64,000 nucleotides of DNA, from NCBI RefSeq assembly GCF_039641995.1, contig NZ_CP087714.1, forward strand, positions 1,590,328-1,654,327. Reading direction: 5' to 3'. The notes under the pieces were generated by a model. The model was not told the origin of the DNA and searched no databases. It was given only the letters and a program-made list of their open reading frames with translations. Shown in pieces: positions 61,419-64,000 of this stretch. Source of the stretch: Geoglobus acetivorans (GTDB lineage Archaea; Halobacteriota; Archaeoglobi; Archaeoglobales; Archaeoglobaceae). The position numbers and the translations under genes were made by a program. Each line of letters starts with the position of its first letter. Positions within the stretch are counted from its first letter, which is position 1.

Positions 61419-61762
61419 CTGAATTTTTTGATCGAAGCGTACAAGAAGATAAAAAATGACAAAGAGAAGATCATAGCACCTGTGAACATACTAAAATCAG
61501 TGATTCCTCGATTATCGCTTTGGAGAGATAAACTGATTAAGAAGATCGAGAAGCCACCTGCAACTCCAGCAATATAATTTGAAATAAACTCCAATACAAT
61601 ATTTTCCAGTCTTTGCTTGAAGAGATAAACAATTGTTATAACTAAGAACGCCAATGAAATAACAAAATAAGTACTGGTAGGTATGTGATATGCTGGTATT
61701 ACCATTGCCAAAATGATACCGAATGAAAGAACAATCCCAGCAAGAACTAACTCATTCACCAT
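61403..61762 (-). CDS. Four-helix membrane protein
   Basis: 119 residues on the opposite strand to the packaging genes, with four hydrophobic helices (LVLAGIVLSFGIILAMVIPA; STYFVISLAFLVITIVYLF; FISNYIAGVAGGFSIFLISLSL; MFTGAMIFSLSFFIFLYASI). It lies between TerL and portal and overlaps TerL's end by 16 bases. An inserted accessory gene, such as an exclusion or immunity factor, is likely. Confidence 0.7.
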   Translation of the reverse strand: MVNELVLAGIVLSFGIILAMVIPAYHIPTSTYFVISLAFLVITIVYLFKQRLENIVLEFISNYIAGVAGGFSIFLISLSLQSDNRGITDFSMFTGAMIFSLSFFIFLYASIKKFSQNRE

Positions 61763-61815
61763 AGCACAATTTTTAGAAGTTTTATCTTATAAAGTCTGCT
61801 CTGCCAGACAACACC

Positions 61816-62964
61816 ATGCTTAAAACAATACGCAAAGTGTCATCAATCTTCAAAACCAAATCAGCCGACTATCGGTCAGAGAGGATCCAGCTCTTCCCGT
61901 TTGCAAACCTCAGCAATAACCTTGCATTCAGCACAGGTGTCATAGGCAACTACCAGAACTACGAGGAAGCGTACTTCACGAGCATCGACGTTTCGACGGC
62001 GATTGACCTCATTGCCCATTTCGCCATAACGGAGTTCCAGTTCTCCGGATCCGAGCAGGATGTTAAGAAAGCTGAGACGTTCTCAAGGGAAATGAAGCTA
62101 CGGACGAGACTGATAAACGACATCAGAACGATGCTTATCTACGGCAACGCCTACGAATACCTTGCTGACAGCGAGATAGGAATCGAGATGCAGTTTCTCA
62201 ATCCGAAGAACGTTAAGGTCAGGATAGACGAGTATGGTGACATTGTCGCCTATGTCTATTCTGTGGCCGGAGAGGAAAACGATCTGCAGCCCGAGAGAGT
62301 CCTTCACTTCGCATACGGTAGAATCGGCAACTCACCCTACGGCTACAGTCTGATCCACCAGGTGTACAACCTCCTCAAGCTCAAACAGAAGCTCGAGCTG
62401 ATGGCCGCAATTCTGTCCTACAAGATGGGACACCCACTCCTCCACGCCAAGGTGAAGAATCCGGCGATGATACCCGAAGTTGAGAAGGTCCTGCAGAACA
62501 GGGTCCAGACAAACTATGATGCGACGAACGTTGAAGACCAGATAGCCATAGTCAATCAGATTGTCACCGACGATGCTGTCGATCTGAACGCAATCAGCAG
62601 CCAGCTCGACCTGAGAGGGCTTGTTGAGATGATACAGTACTTGCAGGGGCAGATTGACAAGGCCCTCAAGGTTCCGAGGGTATTCTACGGCGAGCCTGAG
62701 GGAAGCAACAGAGCATCATCATATAATCAGCTTAAAACGTTCAGTCTGTTCTTGCAGTCTCTCAGATCTGCAATCAAGGAAGAGCTTGAGGCGAAGCTGT
62801 TCCCACTCCTCGGTCTCGATGTCGAAATAGAATTCGAGGAGATTGTAATCGAGGACGAGATGATCTGGGGTGAGCTTGCTGTAAAGCTCTACGAGGCTGG
62901 AATCATCGACACCAACGAGGCAAGAGACATTATCGGCTACCCTCCGCTTGAAGAAGAGCAGTGA
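61816..62964 (+). CDS. Portal protein (HK97 type)
   Basis: The 382-residue protein matches HK97-family portals: an N-terminal YFTSIDVSTAIDLIAHFAI, then LIYGNAYEYL, FLNPKNVKVRIDEYGDIVAYVY, VLHFAYGRIGNSPYGYSLIHQV, and a late ALKVPRVFYGEPEGSNRASSYNQLKTF. Twelve copies form the ring through which DNA enters the head. It ends six bases before the Mu-F-like gene. Confidence 0.92.
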   Translation: MLKTIRKVSSIFKTKSADYRSERIQLFPFANLSNNLAFSTGVIGNYQNYEEAYFTSIDVSTAIDLIAHFAITEFQFSGSEQDVKKAETFSREMKLRTRLINDIRTMLIYGNAYEYLADSEIGIEMQFLNPKNVKVRIDEYGDIVAYVYSVAGEENDLQPERVLHFAYGRIGNSPYGYSLIHQVYNLLKLKQKLELMAAILSYKMGHPLLHAKVKNPAMIPEVEKVLQNRVQTNYDATNVEDQIAIVNQIVTDDAVDLNAISSQLDLRGLVEMIQYLQGQIDKALKVPRVFYGEPEGSNRASSYNQLKTFSLFLQSLRSAIKEELEAKLFPLLGLDVEIEFEEIVIEDEMIWGELAVKLYEAGIIDTNEARDIIGYPPLEEEQ

Positions 62965-62970
62965 AGAGAT

Positions 62971-64000
62971 ATGCCAGATTATCCAGTCGAACCAACGAAA
63001 ACCAGAGTATTGAGGGATGAATATGCAAGGAAGTTGAAGAATCTCACAGAGTCTGCAAAATTTAAAGTTATCTCCGCTTTAGGTAACGGGGATGTCATCG
63101 AAGAGGCTAAAACGATAGTCGATCAGGAGATTGTTTCAAAGAGTGAGCCAATTGTCAGGAAGTATAATCAGAAGTTCTACCGCAAGGGAGGGGAGTTCGC
63201 AGGGAAACAGCTTAAGAAACATGGAATTGAAGTCGTTCTCACACCAGATGTCCTCGAGATCGTCGACCAGGACATAATCAACGAGCTGAACAACCTGACT
63301 CTCGACCTGATCAAGGGCCTTGGAGAGGACACGAAAAAGAGGCTCGCTTACGAACTGAGAACTGGTCTGCTTCAGGGTGAGTCCGTTCCAAAGCTCGCAA
63401 ACCGTGTGAGATCTGTTTTCGACGCATCAAAAACGAGAGCTGAGATGATTGCAAGAACTGAATCGATCAGAGCGTTCAACACTGCAGCGATCCGGAGGTA
63501 TGAAAGAGCTGGGATCAAGAAATACAGGTGGATCGTTGCCTGGGATGAGAGATTATGCTCCAAATGTGCGCCCCTGCATAACCAGGTTTTCAGAATAGGA
63601 GCCAACCCTCCTCCACCTCTCCACCCAAGGTGTAGATGCACGGTCATTCCTGTCCTTGAAAAGCCTGTTGAGGAAAAACCGAGCGAGATAATCAGAGAGA
63701 TAACTGGCGACAGCGAGCTTGATGAAAAGATATCGAGAGCGCTTGCCGACTACGAAAAAATTCTCAATGAGGAGAGAAGCTTCAGCAGAGCATTAAACAA
63801 GTACATCAACGGAAGGGCAATCAGCGTTTCCGAGGCTGAAAAGAGAGGTAAAGAATACATCAAGTTTTTCGGCAAGGGAGGTCCGGAAGAGGTCAGGAGC
63901 TACATTCAGAACGTTCTGCCGTACAGGGTTAACAGCAAAGTTGTTGAGAGAGCCGGGAAGGTGAAGATAAGAACAACCGCAGGGAGGACATACAAGGGCC
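62971..64000 (+). CDS. Mu-F/SPP1 gp7-like head morphogenesis protein (partial, runs off the window)
   Basis: From ATG 62971 the frame is open to the window end (343 residues and counting). The MuF domain is diagnostic: IARTESIRAFNTAAIRRY, WIVAWDERLCSKCAPLHNQVF and PPPPLHPRCRCTVIPV, whose two Cys pairs and His bind metal. Such minor head proteins sit at the portal. The region after it (from about 240) is a separate unidentified domain or a fused effector. No stop codon in the window. Confidence 0.93.
   Translation, partial: MPDYPVEPTKTRVLRDEYARKLKNLTESAKFKVISALGNGDVIEEAKTIVDQEIVSKSEPIVRKYNQKFYRKGGEFAGKQLKKHGIEVVLTPDVLEIVDQDIINELNNLTLDLIKGLGEDTKKRLAYELRTGLLQGESVPKLANRVRSVFDASKTRAEMIARTESIRAFNTAAIRRYERAGIKKYRWIVAWDERLCSKCAPLHNQVFRIGANPPPPLHPRCRCTVIPVLEKPVEEKPSEIIREITGDSELDEKISRALADYEKILNEERSFSRALNKYINGRAISVSEAEKRGKEYIKFFGKGGPEEVRSYIQNVLPYRVNSKVVERAGKVKIRTTAGRTYKG

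Larger units (their letters stand above)
48631..64000. mobile_element. Left part of an integrated tailed (head-tail) provirus
   Basis: From the tRNA-Leu-derived attachment site to the right edge the window carries only small virus-type genes. These include PCNA, a PD-(D/E)XK nuclease, ribbon-helix-helix and zinc-ribbon proteins, TerL, an HK97-type portal and a Mu-F/SPP1 gp7-like head protein, all typical of tailed viruses (Caudoviricetes). Integrase, capsid and tail genes are not seen and should lie to the right, ending at an intact minus-strand tRNA-Leu. Genes are intact, so the element may be active. Confidence 0.9.

Overview
The window reads as a chromosomal segment of a hyperthermophilic euryarchaeon of the Archaeoglobales (Archaeoglobus, Geoglobus or Ferroglobus type). 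The evidence is F420-dependent methylene-H4MPT dehydrogenase (Mtd) next to an F420H2:NADP oxidoreductase elsewhere in the window, archaeal information-processing genes (TBP, Rpo7, Spt4, S24e, S27ae, Kae1, Bud32, TIP49), HdrB/HdrC-type proteins, Shine-Dalgarno sites of the GGTGAT type, and a heat-shock operator matching the HSR1 motif I remember from A. fulgidus. The species cannot be fixed from the sequence alone.

Region 1 (1-38.8 kb) is dense core chromosome. It holds lipid and polyprenol genes (geranylgeranyl reductase end, cis-prenyltransferase homologue, DUF92 protein), potassium channel and TrkA modules, a secreted Lon-type protease, TIP49, isocitrate dehydrogenase, a heterodisulfide-reductase-like pair, ArgJ, a TrkA/CPA2 antiporter/FAD-enzyme operon, Hsp20, DRG GTPase, LeuC-type aconitase, acetyl-CoA synthetase, a glutaredoxin/ferredoxin-disulfide reductase pair, aspartate kinase, the Rpo7-Spt4-DPCK-S24e-S27ae-Kae1-Bud32 operon, an Agl23-like membrane protein, TBP and a permease/nucleotidyltransferase fusion.

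Region 2 (38.8-46.4 kb) is more A/T rich and looks acquired. About 700 bases of decayed sequence precede a minus-strand operon encoding a branched-chain-type ABC importer (binding protein, two permeases, two ATPases), a cyclase/formamidase-like hydrolase and a beta-keto acid cleavage enzyme (BKACE). A divergent ribbon-helix-helix gene is the likely regulator. The set predicts uptake and breakdown of an unidentified beta-keto acid or a precursor.

Region 3 (46.4-48.6 kb) is a junkyard: a transposase C-terminus, a metallopeptidase gene cut at its 5' side by that element, unknown genes, and two copies of a 20-base palindromic repeat 1.27 kb apart.

Region 4 (48.63 kb to the end) is the left part of an integrated tailed provirus. 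It begins at the 3' half of a tRNA-Leu(UAA) gene, which acts as the attachment site. A short leftward block follows (ribbon-helix-helix protein, a secreted nuclease/lamin-tail lipoprotein, a PH/SHOCT protein, a second ribbon-helix-helix protein). Then comes a long rightward array of small coupled genes carrying a PD-(D/E)XK nuclease, a viral PCNA clamp, many zinc-ribbon microproteins and an Nmad1/DUF1599-type protein. A cluster of eight identically oriented GTTAACA repeats and a GC-rich tRNA-like RNA follow, then the packaging and head genes (small terminase candidate, TerL, portal, Mu-F/SPP1 gp7-like head protein). Integrase, capsid, tail genes and the intact tRNA should lie beyond the right edge.
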